Assembly (NCBI RefSeq): GCF_018304945.1
Contig: NZ_JAGQEE010000010.1
Location: forward strand, 62,001 to 126,000
Direction of reading: 5' to 3'
DNA: 64,000 bases
DNA from: Collimonas humicola
GTDB lineage: Bacteria > Pseudomonadota > Gammaproteobacteria > Burkholderiales > Burkholderiaceae_D
The position numbers and the translations under genes are program-made. The stretch's first letter is position 1, and every line of letters begins with the position of its first letter. The notes beneath the pieces were generated by a model. It was not told the DNA's origin. It saw nothing but the letters and a program-made list of their open reading frames with translations, and made no database searches. Positions 35,599-44,392 of this stretch are shown one piece after another.

Positions 35599-36381
35599 TC
35601 AGCTATGGCAAGGCCCGGCATCAATCACCAGTTCGCTGCCTGTGACAAAGCGGCTGGCGTCTGATGTCAGGTAGAGGATGGCGGCGGCGACGTCGGTGGC
35701 GGAGCCGCGGCTGGTTTGCATTTGCAGTTCGGCGCGGTCGGCCAGGGCCTGGGTCAGGTCGTCGCGTTTGCGCATGGCTGCGGCCAGGGCGGGGGGACGG
35801 ATTACGCCTGGGTGGATGGCGTTGACGCGGATGTTTTGCGTGGCGTAGCGCATGGCATTCATGTTGTTCATGCGCAGCGTCGCTTTCGCTGCCTGGTCGG
35901 CGGCTGCATGCTGCTTGCCGTTCATGGCGCAGGGCGCCAGGACATTGACGATGGAGCCGCCGCCGGCGCGTTCCATGGCGGGCGCTACGTGCTTGCTGCA
36001 CAGGATGCTGCCGTTGACGTTGGCCAGCATGGCCTTTTCCCAATGTTTCTGCGACAGCCCGTACGCATACGGCTGATTGGCATCGACGCCGGTGCTGTTG
36101 ACCAGGATGTCGATGCGGCCGAAATGCGCTTCAACTGCCGTCATCACCTGTTCCACGGCATCGTTGTCGCTGACATCGAGTTGCCAGAACCGGACCTCGC
36201 TCTGTTTGCTGCCCAGCAGCCCCGCAATAACTTCTCCTTCCTGCTCCCGCTCATCCAGGATCGCCAAATGTGCACCAGCCGCAGACAAGGCGCAGGCAAT
36301 GTGTAAAGCTATGCCGCGCGCCGCACCGGTGACCAGGGCGACTTTGTTTTTGAGCGGGAAATACGTGGAAAGTGGGTCCAT
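35599..36381 (-). CDS. SDR-fold protein lacking the catalytic Ser and Tyr
   Basis: A 260-aa short-chain dehydrogenase/reductase fold protein. The nucleotide loop reads TGAARGIA, so the third Gly of TGxxxGIG is Ala. The usual NNAG reads NSTG. Aligning on Lys in DQAAK, the active-site Tyr is Asp and the Ser 13 residues before it is Ala (NVLAPCAM). The Asn of the tetrad (ANVNGS) and the Lys remain. The ending YLTSDASRFVTGSELVIDAG is normal. It may therefore bind a dinucleotide or ligand without standard catalysis. The ATG at 36381 is chosen over a start 22 codons upstream. It is divergent from an XRE regulator. Confidence 0.85.
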   Translation of the reverse strand: MDPLSTYFPLKNKVALVTGAARGIALHIACALSAAGAHLAILDEREQEGEVIAGLLGSKQSEVRFWQLDVSDNDAVEQVMTAVEAHFGRIDILVNSTGVDANQPYAYGLSQKHWEKAMLANVNGSILCSKHVAPAMERAGGGSIVNVLAPCAMNGKQHAAADQAAKATLRMNNMNAMRYATQNIRVNAIHPGVIRPPALAAAMRKRDDLTQALADRAELQMQTSRGSATDVAAAILYLTSDASRFVTGSELVIDAGPCHS

Positions 36382-36415
36382 GTCGCTAAAACCATTGTCA
36401 GTTTTTACACGTGGA

Positions 36416-36474
36416 TTAAAGCATTCTTTAGTGCACATTGCAACCATGCTTTAATTGAATGAAAGTATTCTTTA
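36416..36474. promoter_or_regulatory. Operator-like repeats between the SDR and XRE genes
   Basis: AAAGCATTCTTTA (36418-36430) recurs as AAAGTATTCTTTA (36462-36474), 44 bp apart. TTAAAGCAT (36416-36424) has an exact inverted partner ATGCTTTAA (36446-36454). In a divergent gap next to a helix-turn-helix gene these are good candidates for its binding sites. Nothing beyond the pattern supports this. Confidence 0.5.
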
Positions 36475-36477
36475 CCG

Positions 36478-36840
36478 ATGGTGAATAATTATGGCGCGCG
36501 ACTCGCAGAGGCTTTGCAGATAGCTCGAAAAGACAGGCAAGAACTCGCGGACGCCATCGGCGTGAGCGTGCAGGCGGTCGGACAGGTGATTGCCGGCAAA
36601 ACCAAGGCGCTGACAGCGGAGAATTCAGCGCTCGCCGCGAAATTCCTTGGCGTCGACATATTCTGGCTGGCCACCGGGACCGGCAGTCCGAAGATAGTGA
36701 CCAAGATGTCCGGCCAGTGGCCTTTCAGCATCAGCCTGGAATCGTTCCTGGCAATACCGGAGGAAGAGCAGAATCGCGTGGGCGAATACATCGAGTTCTG
36801 CGTCAGGAAGTGGCAGGCGGCCCATCCGGCGAAAAAATAA
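36478..36840 (+). CDS. XRE-family helix-turn-helix regulator
   Basis: A 120-aa protein with an N-terminal Cro/CI-type HTH: RKDRQELADAIGVSVQAVGQVIAGKTKALT at about residues 17-46. A short C-terminal segment of unknown role follows (FSISLESFLAIPEEEQNRVGEYIEFC), with no peptidase motif. It resembles phage-repressor-like regulators that often control a divergent neighbour. It starts four bases after the second operator-like repeat, so it could repress itself and the SDR gene. No obvious ribosome-binding site precedes the ATG. Confidence 0.85.
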   Translation: MVNNYGARLAEALQIARKDRQELADAIGVSVQAVGQVIAGKTKALTAENSALAAKFLGVDIFWLATGTGSPKIVTKMSGQWPFSISLESFLAIPEEEQNRVGEYIEFCVRKWQAAHPAKK

Positions 36841-36867
36841 GCGGCCGCATCCGCAGCGCATCCACAG

Positions 36868-37812
36868 CTATTTTTTCTTGCGTGGAGATTTAGCTGCCGC
36901 CAGGCGATTCGGCTCAGGAAACAGCTGCCCCAGCACGCCGCGCAGCCAGCGGTTGGCCGGATCAAGTTCCGCATTCTCATGCCAATACAGATATACATCC
37001 AGGGTCGGCGTCGGCAGCGGCAGCGGGTAGATCCGGTTCGGCAGGTTGAGGTTGGCGATCTGTGCATAGTGCTCGGGCATGGTGGTCAGCAGGTCCGAGG
37101 CGCTGACTACATGGCAGGCCGCGTGATAGTGCTGGCAGCGCAAGCCGATCTGGCGCTGGCGTCCCATGCGCGCCAGTTCGACATCTTCGATGCCGGGGCC
37201 GGTGCGCCGCGAAGATACTAAAATGTGGCTTTGCGCCAGATAGGTTTCCAGGTCCAGGCCTTTCTTCAGCGCCGGATGATCCTGGCGCGCGATCACCACC
37301 AGCGCATCGCGCGATAAAGGCGTACTGTGGATCTCCGCCGGCCGCTGCAGCAAGACGTCAACCGCGATGTCGAGCGTGCCGGCCGCCAGTTCCGATGCCA
37401 GCTGGCGCCGCTCCACCCGTACGGAATTGATCGCCACTGTCGGCGCCTGTGCCTGCAGCAGCTGGATCAGCGGCGGCAGCAGCCGCGCTTCCAGCACGCC
37501 TGTCAGGCCGAGGTTGAAACTGCGGCGGCTGCTGGCCGGATCGAACTGGTTGCCGTGCTTGACGCTGACTTCCAGCGTCTGCAAGGCTTGCCGCACGGGA
37601 CCGATCAGGGAGCGCGTCATCGGCGTCGGCAGCATATTGCTGCCTTGCCGGATGAACAAGGGATCGCCCAGCAGTTCGCGCAGGCGCGCCAGGGCGTGGC
37701 TGACCGCTGGCTGGGTCAGGCTCAAGGCCTTGGCTGCGCGGGTGATATTGCCCTCCGCGTAGATGGTGTCGAGCACCACGAACAGGTTGAGGTCGATGCG
37801 GCTAATATGCAT
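36868..37812 (-). CDS. LysR-type transcriptional regulator
   Basis: A 314-aa LysR regulator. The N-terminal winged HTH is DLNLFVVLDTIYAEGNITRAAKALSLTQPAVSHALARLRELLGD-like, covering residues 7-50. The rest is the periplasmic-binding-protein-like effector domain, and the protein ends with a basic KSPRKKK tail. It is divergent from the acyl-CoA dehydrogenase gene 91 bp away and, by the usual LysR arrangement, probably controls that operon. A palindrome lies in the shared gap. The inducer is unknown. Confidence 0.93.
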   Translation of the reverse strand: MHISRIDLNLFVVLDTIYAEGNITRAAKALSLTQPAVSHALARLRELLGDPLFIRQGSNMLPTPMTRSLIGPVRQALQTLEVSVKHGNQFDPASSRRSFNLGLTGVLEARLLPPLIQLLQAQAPTVAINSVRVERRQLASELAAGTLDIAVDVLLQRPAEIHSTPLSRDALVVIARQDHPALKKGLDLETYLAQSHILVSSRRTGPGIEDVELARMGRQRQIGLRCQHYHAACHVVSASDLLTTMPEHYAQIANLNLPNRIYPLPLPTPTLDVYLYWHENAELDPANRWLRGVLGQLFPEPNRLAAAKSPRKKK

Positions 37813-37838
37813 GATATTAATTATTATCTATGTAAATC

Positions 37839-37853
37839 ATTCATTTGATGAAT
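37839..37853. promoter_or_regulatory. Candidate LysR-binding palindrome
   Basis: ATTCA-N5-TGAAT contains the T-N11-A pattern of LysR boxes and lies midway between the divergent LysR and acyl-CoA dehydrogenase genes. Confidence 0.5.
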
Positions 37854-37903
37854 TATAGTCCTTGCGGCACACTGCATGCATCGCCCAACAGTCGAGGAAG
37901 ATC

Positions 37904-39139
37904 ATGGATTTTGCTTATTCGCCCCAGGCCCGCCAGTACATCAAGCGGCTCAATACTTTCATGAGCGAGCATGTGCTCCCGGCCGAAGCGGAATATTTCA
38001 GCCAGCTCAAGCGCGGCGAGCGGCCATGGAACGTGCCGCCGGTGATGCGGGCGCTGAAAGCCAAGGCGAAAGCAGCCGGCTTGTGGAATCTGTTCCTGCC
38101 GGATGCCGAATTCGGCGCCGGCCTCAGCAATACCGATTACGCGCCATTGGCGGAAATCATGGGGCGCTCGCAGATCGCGCCGGAAATCTTCAACTGCAAC
38201 GCGCCGGATACCGGCAATATGGAAGTGCTGGTCAAGTACGGCTCGCCGGCGCAGCAGGAACAATGGCTCAAGCCGCTGCTGGCCGGTGAAATCCGCTCGG
38301 CGTTCTGCATGACCGAACCCGAAGTCGCTTCCAGCGACGCCACCAATATGCGCGCCACCGCCATTGTCGAAGGCGACGAAGTGCTGCTCAACGGCCGCAA
38401 ATGGTGGAGCACTGGCATCGGCCATCCCGACTGCAAATTCGCGATTTTCATGGGCCTGACCTATCCCGACGGTCCCAAGCACGCCCGCCATTCGATGGTG
38501 ATCGTGCCGCTGGATACGCCCGGCGTCAAGGTCGAACGCATGCTGCCGGTGTTCGGCGCGCTCGACGAACCCTACGGCCACGGTGAAGTCAGTTTCACCA
38601 ATGTAAAGGTGCCGCTGTCGAATATCATCGCCGGGCCGGGACGCGGTTTTGAAATCGCCCAGGGCCGCCTGGGACCTGGCCGCATCCATCACTGCATGCG
38701 GGCTCTCGGCGCGGCTGAGGTGGCCATGGAAATGATGTGCCAGCGCGCTTTGGCGCGCACGGCTTTCGGCAAGCCGCTGGCCGATCTCGGCGGCAATGCC
38801 GACATCATCGCCAATGCCCGCATGCGTATCGAACAGGCGCGTTTGCTGACCTTGAAAGCCGCATGGATGATGGATACCGTCGGCGCTAAGGCGGCCATGA
38901 GCGAGATTTCCCAGATCAAGGTGGTGGTGCCGAACCTGGCGCAGCTGGTGATCGACCAGGCGATCCAGATGCACGGCGGCGCCGGCGTCTGCGACGATCT
39001 GTCGCTGACCGGCCTGTATGTCTATGCCCGCATATTGCGTTTGGCGGATGGTCCGGACGAAGTGCATCGCGCCTTGGTCGCCAAGCTGGAACTGAGAGCG
39101 CAAGGCGCCCGCGCCGCGGCGCAGGGAGCCGCGGCATGA
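37904..39139 (+). CDS. Acyl-CoA dehydrogenase family protein (ACAD10/11-like)
   Basis: A 411-aa FAD enzyme expected to introduce a double bond into an acyl-CoA or similar thioester. The N-terminal helical domain is followed by the FAD-binding [16 protein letters not shown] block near residue 140, and [11 protein letters not shown]-terminal landmarks are [34 protein letters not shown] and [11 protein letters not shown]. The ATG at 37904 has GAGGAAG just upstream. The next gene is a phosphotransferase of the type fused to ACADs in animal ACAD10/11, which supports that subfamily; those enzymes process 4-hydroxy acids after phosphorylation. Confidence 0.92.
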   Translation: MDFAYSPQARQYIKRLNTFMSEHVLPAEAEYFSQLKRGERPWNVPPVMRALKAKAKAAGLWNLFLPDAEFGAGLSNTDYAPLAEIMGRSQIAPEIFNCNAPDTGNMEVLVKYGSPAQQEQWLKPLLAGEIRSAFCMTEPEVASSDATNMRATAIVEGDEVLLNGRKWWSTGIGHPDCKFAIFMGLTYPDGPKHARHSMVIVPLDTPGVKVERMLPVFGALDEPYGHGEVSFTNVKVPLSNIIAGPGRGFEIAQGRLGPGRIHHCMRALGAAEVAMEMMCQRALARTAFGKPLADLGGNADIIANARMRIEQARLLTLKAAWMMDTVGAKAAMSEISQIKVVVPNLAQLVIDQAIQMHGGAGVCDDLSLTGLYVYARILRLADGPDEVHRALVAKLELRAQGARAAAQGAAA

Positions 39140-40203
39140 GCCTGATCGACCAAGCCGGCGCGGTGCGCAGCGGCGAAGAACTGGATGTCGCCAGGATCGC
39201 CGCCTTTCTGCAGGGAGTAGACAGCAGCCTGCAAGGCTTGCCGGCGGTGAGCCAGTTCCCCGGCGGCGCCTCCAACCTGACCTACCTGCTGAGCTATGCC
39301 GACCGCGAACTGATCCTGCGCCGGCCGCCGTTCGGCGCCAAGGCCAAGTCGGCCCACGACATGCTGCGCGAAGCCAATATCATGGCTGAATTGAAGCCGG
39401 TCTATCCTTACGTGCCGAGCGTGTTCGCGACCTGCCAGGACCGCGACGTGATGGATAGCGATTTCTATGTGATGGAGCGGCTGCGCGGCATCATCCTGCG
39501 CAACAAGCTGCCGCCCGGCCTGGCGCTGAGCGAGAGCGACACGCGCCGGCTGTGCCTGAACGTGATCGACAAGATGATCGCCCTGCACAAGGTCGATTAC
39601 CAGGCGGCCGGCCTGGCCCATTTGGGCAAGGGCGAAGGCTATGTGCAGCGGCAGATTGCCGGCTGGAGCGAGCGCTTCCGCAAGGCGCGCACCGGCGACG
39701 TGGTCGATTGCGAAGAGGTGATGCGCTGGCTGGCCGCCAAGCTGCCTGCAGCCGATGTCGCCACCTGCCTGATCCACAACGATTTCCGCTTCGATAATGT
39801 GGTGCTCGATGCCGACGATCCCTTGCAGGTGATCGGCGTGCTGGACTGGGAAATGGCGACCCTGGGCGATCCGCTGATGGATCTCGGCAATACCCTGGCC
39901 TACTGGGTGCAGGCCGACGACGAGCCGCAGTTCCAGCAGACGCGGCGCCAGCCGACGCACTTGCCGGGCATGCTGACGCGCAAGGAAGTGATCGCCTATT
40001 ACGGCGAGCAGACCGGCTACCGCACCGATCATTTCGATTTCTATGAAATCTACGGCTTGTTCCGGCTGGCCGTGATCATCCAGCAAATCTACTACCGCTT
40101 CCATCATGGACAAACCACCAATCCGCAGTTCGCCATGTTCGGCCACGTGGTCAACTACCTTGACCAGCGCTGCAGGAATCTGATCGCGCAATCGAGCATA
40201 TGA
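39136..40203 (+). CDS. APH-family phosphotransferase linked to acyl-CoA dehydrogenase
   Basis: A 355-aa aminoglycoside-phosphotransferase-fold kinase. The nucleotide-binding half has [12 protein letters not shown] near residue 36 and LILRRPPFG. The catalytic loop is [14 protein letters not shown] near residue 213, with the Brenner-type Asp and Asn, and the metal-binding [17 protein letters not shown] follows. Kinases of this type lie beside, or are fused to, ACAD10/11-type dehydrogenases and are thought to phosphorylate a hydroxyacyl-CoA, not an antibiotic. Its start overlaps the dehydrogenase stop by ATGA. Confidence 0.92.
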   Translation: MSLIDQAGAVRSGEELDVARIAAFLQGVDSSLQGLPAVSQFPGGASNLTYLLSYADRELILRRPPFGAKAKSAHDMLREANIMAELKPVYPYVPSVFATCQDRDVMDSDFYVMERLRGIILRNKLPPGLALSESDTRRLCLNVIDKMIALHKVDYQAAGLAHLGKGEGYVQRQIAGWSERFRKARTGDVVDCEEVMRWLAAKLPAADVATCLIHNDFRFDNVVLDADDPLQVIGVLDWEMATLGDPLMDLGNTLAYWVQADDEPQFQQTRRQPTHLPGMLTRKEVIAYYGEQTGYRTDHFDFYEIYGLFRLAVIIQQIYYRFHHGQTTNPQFAMFGHVVNYLDQRCRNLIAQSSI

Positions 40204-40245
40204 ACCACACCATGCTGACGGCGGCAGCGCAGGAGCAAACCTGAG

Positions 40246-40953
40246 ATGGGCGCGATCTATCTGGTGCGGCATGGCCAGGCCAGCTTCGGCGCCGCCGATT
40301 ACGACCAGCTCTCCGAGCTGGGCGCGCGGCAGGCGACCTTGCTGGGGCAATGGCTGGCGCAGACCGGCCAGGATATTTCCTTGCTGGTGACCGGCAGCCA
40401 TCGCCGCCATCGGCAGAGCCGCGATGCCTGCCTGGCCGCATGGCCGCAGGCAGCGGAGCGGGCGCCGCAGGTTTTGCAGGATCCCGGCTTCGACGAATTC
40501 GATCACCGGCAAGTACTGCTGCGGCTGATGCCAGAGTTTGCCGACCCCGCCGTGCTGGCAGCCTATCTGGCGCAGCAGGAGCATCCCGCGCGCGCCTTTC
40601 AGAAAGTGTTTGCCAGGGCAGTGGCGCGCTGGGTCGACGGTCAGCATGACGGCGACTATAGCGAGCCGTGGCCGCTGTTCAAGGCGCGCTGCCAGGCGGC
40701 CTTGGCTGGATTGCTGGAGCAAGCCGGCAAGGGGCAGTCGGTCTGGGTATTTACTTCGGGCGGTCCGGTCAGCGTGATCTGCCAGCAGCTGCTGGCGATC
40801 CCGGACCGCCAGATTTTCGAGCTGAACTGGGCGCTGGTCAACACCGGCGTCACCAAGCTGTTGCACAGCCCGGGGCGGGTCAGCTTGAGCTACATGAATA
40901 GTTATGCGCACCTTGAAGGCGCACGCGATCCCGGCTTAGTGAGTTATAGATAA
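40246..40953 (+). CDS. Histidine phosphatase family protein
   Basis: A 235-aa phosphoglycerate mutase-like phosphatase. The catalytic His is in LVRHGQASFG near residue 7. A second conserved region lies at VTGSHRRHRQSRDA, and the late catalytic block is VFTSGGPVSVICQQLL, where the usual second His position reads Gly-Gly (SGGP), a common variant. It is the third gene of the presumed operon, 42 bp after the kinase, with AGGAGC upstream. It may remove phosphate from an intermediate made by that kinase, which is inference. Confidence 0.88.
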   Translation: MGAIYLVRHGQASFGAADYDQLSELGARQATLLGQWLAQTGQDISLLVTGSHRRHRQSRDACLAAWPQAAERAPQVLQDPGFDEFDHRQVLLRLMPEFADPAVLAAYLAQQEHPARAFQKVFARAVARWVDGQHDGDYSEPWPLFKARCQAALAGLLEQAGKGQSVWVFTSGGPVSVICQQLLAIPDRQIFELNWALVNTGVTKLLHSPGRVSLSYMNSYAHLEGARDPGLVSYR

Positions 40954-40997
40954 AAACCAGCGATAGACAACCAGCGACAAGTTAAAAGGAGCACGGC

Positions 40998-41768
40998 ATG
41001 ACCAGCACAACCATGTTTGACCTGAAAGGAAAAATCGCCCTGGTGACGGGCGCCAGCCGCGGCATAGGCGCGTCGATCGCGCGTACGCTGGCGCAGCATG
41101 GCGCGCACGTCATCGTTTCCAGCCGCAAGGCGGAAGCCTGCGACAAGGTGGTGGCCGAGATCCAGGCAGCCGGCGGCACGGCTGAAACCATGGCTTGCCA
41201 CATCGGCGAAATGGCGCAGATCGAAACGCTGTTCCAGAACATCGCCAGCCGGCACGGGCGGCTCGATATCCTGGTCAACAACGCCGCCGCGAATCCGCAT
41301 TTCGGGCCTATCGTCGACACCGACCTGGCGGCCTTCCAGAAAACGGTTGATGTGAATATCCGCGGCTATTTTTTCATGTCCTCGCATGGCGTCAAGCTGA
41401 TGGCGCAGGGTGGCGGCGGCGCCATCGTCAATGTCGCCTCGGTCAACGGCGTCACGCCCGGTGTGTTCCAGGGCATCTATTCGATCACCAAGGCGGCGGT
41501 GATTTCGATGACCAAGGCCTTCGCCAAGGAATGCGCGGCCAGCGGCGTGCGCGTCAATGCCTTGCTGCCTGGCTTTACCGAAACCAAATTTGCGGCGGCC
41601 CTGATCGATAATCCGGCGATCCTGAAACAGGCGCTGCAGCACATCCCGATGAACCGCGTCGCCCAGCCGGACGAGATGGCGGGCGCGGTGCTGTACCTGG
41701 TGTCGCCTGCGGCAAGCTACACCACCGGGGTTTGCATGAATGTCGATGGCGGTTATTTGTTGAATTAA
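40998..41768 (+). CDS. Short-chain dehydrogenase/reductase (first)
   Basis: A 256-aa classical SDR with TGASRGIGASIA as dinucleotide loop, NNAAAN in place of NNAG, and a complete catalytic set: Asn in VNIRGY, Ser in NVASVNG, Tyr and Lys in GIYSITKAA. The FxLK-type start MFDLKGKIALVTG and the ending YTTGVCMNVDGGYLLN are typical. AAAGGAG precedes the ATG. As the fourth gene after the acyl-CoA dehydrogenase set it probably oxidises a hydroxyacyl intermediate. Confidence 0.9.
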   Translation: MTSTTMFDLKGKIALVTGASRGIGASIARTLAQHGAHVIVSSRKAEACDKVVAEIQAAGGTAETMACHIGEMAQIETLFQNIASRHGRLDILVNNAAANPHFGPIVDTDLAAFQKTVDVNIRGYFFMSSHGVKLMAQGGGGAIVNVASVNGVTPGVFQGIYSITKAAVISMTKAFAKECAASGVRVNALLPGFTETKFAAALIDNPAILKQALQHIPMNRVAQPDEMAGAVLYLVSPAASYTTGVCMNVDGGYLLN

Positions 41769-41788
41769 GCACTGACAGGAAAATACGC

Positions 41789-42628
41789 ATGAAGAACTTA
41801 CAAGGCAAGGTCGCGGTCATCACCGGCGGCGCCGAAGGCATAGGCAAGGGCATCGCAGTGCGCGCTGCAGCCGAAGGCATGAAACTGGTGCTGGCGGACA
41901 TCAACGCCGCCAGGCTGGAAGCCACGGTGGCGGAGTTCAAGGCGCAAGGATGTGAAGTTATCGGCGTGCCGACCGATGTTGCCAGGGAAGAGCAGGTCAA
42001 TGCACTGGCGGAGCAAGCCTTCGCCAAATTCGGCAAGGTGCATCTGCTGGTGAACAACGCAGGCGTCGCGGTCGCCAAGCCAGCCTGGGAAACCAGCCAG
42101 AAGGATTGGGACTGGGTCATGGGGGTCAATTTCTATGGCGTCACGCATGCCTTGCGCGCGTTTGTGCCGACCATGCTCAAGCATGGGGAGGAAGGGCATA
42201 TCGTCAATACGGCATCGATGGCCGGCCTTACTTCGCAGCCCAGCCTGGCCAGCTACAATGCCAGCAAGCATGCGGTGGTGACGCTGTCAGAAGGGCTGCA
42301 TCATGACCTGACGCTGCGGCAGTCGCGCATCAAGGTTTCGGTGCTGTGCCCCGGCTGGGTCAAGACCGGCATCGGCCATTCGGAACGCAATCGCGATGGC
42401 GAAAAAACTGCGCCGGCCGCCATCGATCCCGTGGCCGCCAAGGTCGGCATGGCCGTGCTGCATGCGGTGGAGCACGGCATTCCCGTCAGCCAGGTAGCCG
42501 ACGATGTGTTCGCTGCGATTGATGCGGAACGCTTTTATATCCTGACGCATCCGGAAATGAAGCAGGCGATCCAGGTGCGGATGGAAGATATCCTGCAGCA
42601 GCGCGCACCGACTTTGCTGAAGATATAA
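41789..42628 (+). CDS. Short-chain dehydrogenase/reductase (second)
   Basis: A 279-aa classical SDR with TGGAEGIGKGIA, NNAG in LVNNAGVAVAK, and Ser/Tyr/Lys in NTASMAGLTSQPSLASYNASK. It is longer than the first SDR because of a C-terminal extension (HPEMKQAIQVRMEDILQQRAP). The ATG at 41789 starts at the conserved MKNLQGKVAVITG; the frame is open further upstream into the previous gene. It is the last gene of the operon, and a hairpin follows. The substrate is unknown. Confidence 0.9.
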   Translation: MKNLQGKVAVITGGAEGIGKGIAVRAAAEGMKLVLADINAARLEATVAEFKAQGCEVIGVPTDVAREEQVNALAEQAFAKFGKVHLLVNNAGVAVAKPAWETSQKDWDWVMGVNFYGVTHALRAFVPTMLKHGEEGHIVNTASMAGLTSQPSLASYNASKHAVVTLSEGLHHDLTLRQSRIKVSVLCPGWVKTGIGHSERNRDGEKTAPAAIDPVAAKVGMAVLHAVEHGIPVSQVADDVFAAIDAERFYILTHPEMKQAIQVRMEDILQQRAPTLLKI

Positions 42629-42631
42629 AGA

Positions 42632-42667
42632 AAAAGGCAGGATGAGACAAAAAACCTCACCCTGCCA
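42632..42667 (-). terminator. Terminator between the SDR operon and the aldehyde dehydrogenase
   Basis: GGCAGGATGAG (42636-42646) and CTCACCCTGCC (42656-42666) form an 11-bp stem with one mismatch. A T-run follows on the minus strand, so it mainly ends the convergent aldehyde dehydrogenase transcript. Confidence 0.7.
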
Positions 42668-42715
42668 TTTGCATGTCAGGCGACGCAGCTTGACGCCGCG
42701 CCATCTCGCTGCGGC

Positions 42716-44236
42716 TTAGTCGATATCAAACTTGACGCCCTGCGCCAATGGCAAGGTGCGGCTGTAATTGATGGTATTGGTCGCCCGGCGCATATAGGTC
42801 TTCCAGGAATCGGAACCCGATTCGCGGCCGCCGCCGGTCTCTTTTTCGCCGCCGAAAGCGCCGCCGATTTCTGCGCCGCTGGTGCCGATGTTGACGTTGG
42901 CCAGGCCGCAATCGCTGCCGCTGGCCGACATGAACGCTTCCGCTTCGCGCACGTCATTGGTGAAGATGGCGGACGACAAACCTTGCGGCACGGCGTTGTT
43001 GAGGTGCACGGCATCCTCGAAATGATCGTAGGACAGCACGTACAGGATAGGCGCAAAGGTTTCGTGATGCACGATGGCGCTTTGCTGCGGCATGCGCACC
43101 AGCGCCGGCCGCACATAGAATGCGTTGCCGTTGTCGCCGACCTGCACGCGTTCGCCGCCGGTCACCACGCCGCCTTCGGCCTTGGCCTGCGCCAGCGCGG
43201 CTTGCATGCCTTCGAACGATTGCTGGTCGACCAGCGGGCCGACCAGGGTATCCGCAGCCAGCGGATCGCCGACCTTGACGCTGGCGTAGATGCGTTCGAT
43301 GCGGCTGACTACATCTTCATAAATGCTGCTGTGGACGAACAGGCGGCGCAGGCTGGTGCAGCGCTGGCCGGCGGTGCCGACGGCGGAGAAGGTGATGGCG
43401 CGCAAAGCCAGGCTGAGGTCGGCTGTCGGCGTGACGATCATGCCGTTGTTGCCGCCCAGTTCCAGCAGGCTGCGGCCAAGGCGTTCGGCCACGGTGGCGG
43501 CGACCTTGCGGCCCATGCGCACGCTGCCGGTGGCGCTGACCAGCGGCACCAGCGGCGAGGCTGACAGGGCGGCGCCGATTTCGGCACGGCCCAATACCAC
43601 CTGGCACAGATTGGCCGGCAGCAGGTCTGGCCGCTGTTGCGAGAAACGCGCCACGGCTTTTTCGTACAAGGCATGTACGGCGAGTGCGACCATCGGGGTT
43701 TTTTCCGATGGTTTCCAGATCACGGCATTGCCGCACACCAGCGCCAGCGCGGCATTCCAGGCCCACACCGCGACCGGGAAATTGAACGCGGTGATGACGC
43801 CGCAGACGCCCAGCGGATGCCAGGTTTCCATCATGCGGTGGCCAGGACGCTCGGAAGCGATGGTCAGGCCGTACAGCTGGCGCGACAGGCCGACCGCGAA
43901 ATCGCAGATATCGATCATTTCCTGCACTTCGCCTATGCCTTCGGACAGGATCTTGCCCGATTCCAGCGTCACCAGCTTGCCCAGCGGCTCGCGGTTTTCG
44001 CGCAGCACTTCGCCCAGGATGCGCACCAGTTCGCCGCGCACCGGCGCCGGCACCACGCGCCATTTTTCATAAGCTTGATGGGCGTTCTTGATGGCCGCTT
44101 CGGTTTCCGCCACGGTATGGGCGCGCAGCGCGCCAATCGCAGCGCCGTCGCGCGGCGAGCGCGAATGCAGGTCGTTGCCGGCGTGGGCGGAAAAGTCGAA
44201 ACCGAGTTCAGCGAAGATGGATGAGATTTGCGTCAT
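42716..44236 (-). CDS. amaB: ALDH7-type aldehyde dehydrogenase, likely L-aminoadipate-semialdehyde dehydrogenase
   Basis: A 506-aa NAD-dependent aldehyde dehydrogenase of the antiquitin (ALDH7) group. Landmarks are FNFPVAVWAWNAALALVCGN, WKPSEKTP, the catalytic Glu in LELGGNNG and the catalytic Cys in AGQRCTSLRR. The GTSGAEIGGAFGGEKETGGGRESGSDSWK-like end is typical of AmaB/antiquitin, which oxidises piperideine-6-carboxylate (aminoadipate semialdehyde) in lysine breakdown. Neighbouring HglS-like and D-2-hydroxyglutarate dehydrogenase-like genes support that role. The start at 44236 gives MTQISSIFAELG. Confidence 0.88.
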   Translation of the reverse strand: MTQISSIFAELGFDFSAHAGNDLHSRSPRDGAAIGALRAHTVAETEAAIKNAHQAYEKWRVVPAPVRGELVRILGEVLRENREPLGKLVTLESGKILSEGIGEVQEMIDICDFAVGLSRQLYGLTIASERPGHRMMETWHPLGVCGVITAFNFPVAVWAWNAALALVCGNAVIWKPSEKTPMVALAVHALYEKAVARFSQQRPDLLPANLCQVVLGRAEIGAALSASPLVPLVSATGSVRMGRKVAATVAERLGRSLLELGGNNGMIVTPTADLSLALRAITFSAVGTAGQRCTSLRRLFVHSSIYEDVVSRIERIYASVKVGDPLAADTLVGPLVDQQSFEGMQAALAQAKAEGGVVTGGERVQVGDNGNAFYVRPALVRMPQQSAIVHHETFAPILYVLSYDHFEDAVHLNNAVPQGLSSAIFTNDVREAEAFMSASGSDCGLANVNIGTSGAEIGGAFGGEKETGGGRESGSDSWKTYMRRATNTINYSRTLPLAQGVKFDID

Positions 44237-44287
44237 GATGTCCTTGTTCTGAGTTCTATCAGCTTGCCGCAAGAATGGGCGAGTTTC

Positions 44288-44300
44288 ATATCAGTGATAT
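44288..44300. promoter_or_regulatory. Palindrome upstream of the aldehyde dehydrogenase
   Basis: ATATCA-G-TGATAT lies 52 bp before the dehydrogenase start and downstream of the LysR gene, a plausible operator for that regulator. Confidence 0.45.
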
Positions 44301-44392
44301 AGCTGAGTATAAGGAATAAATCGGGGAATCTTAAAATCAAAAAATATCAGGACATCATTACCTTTGATCATGCACAGGGCTGAATGCCTGGC

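Noticed and set aside
39136-40203. Aminoglycoside resistance kinase
   Set aside because: The fold is shared, but coupling to an acyl-CoA dehydrogenase points to a metabolic kinase.
39022-40911. 629-codon minus-strand frame
   Set aside because: It is opposite the phosphotransferase and histidine phosphatase genes, whose motifs are unambiguous.
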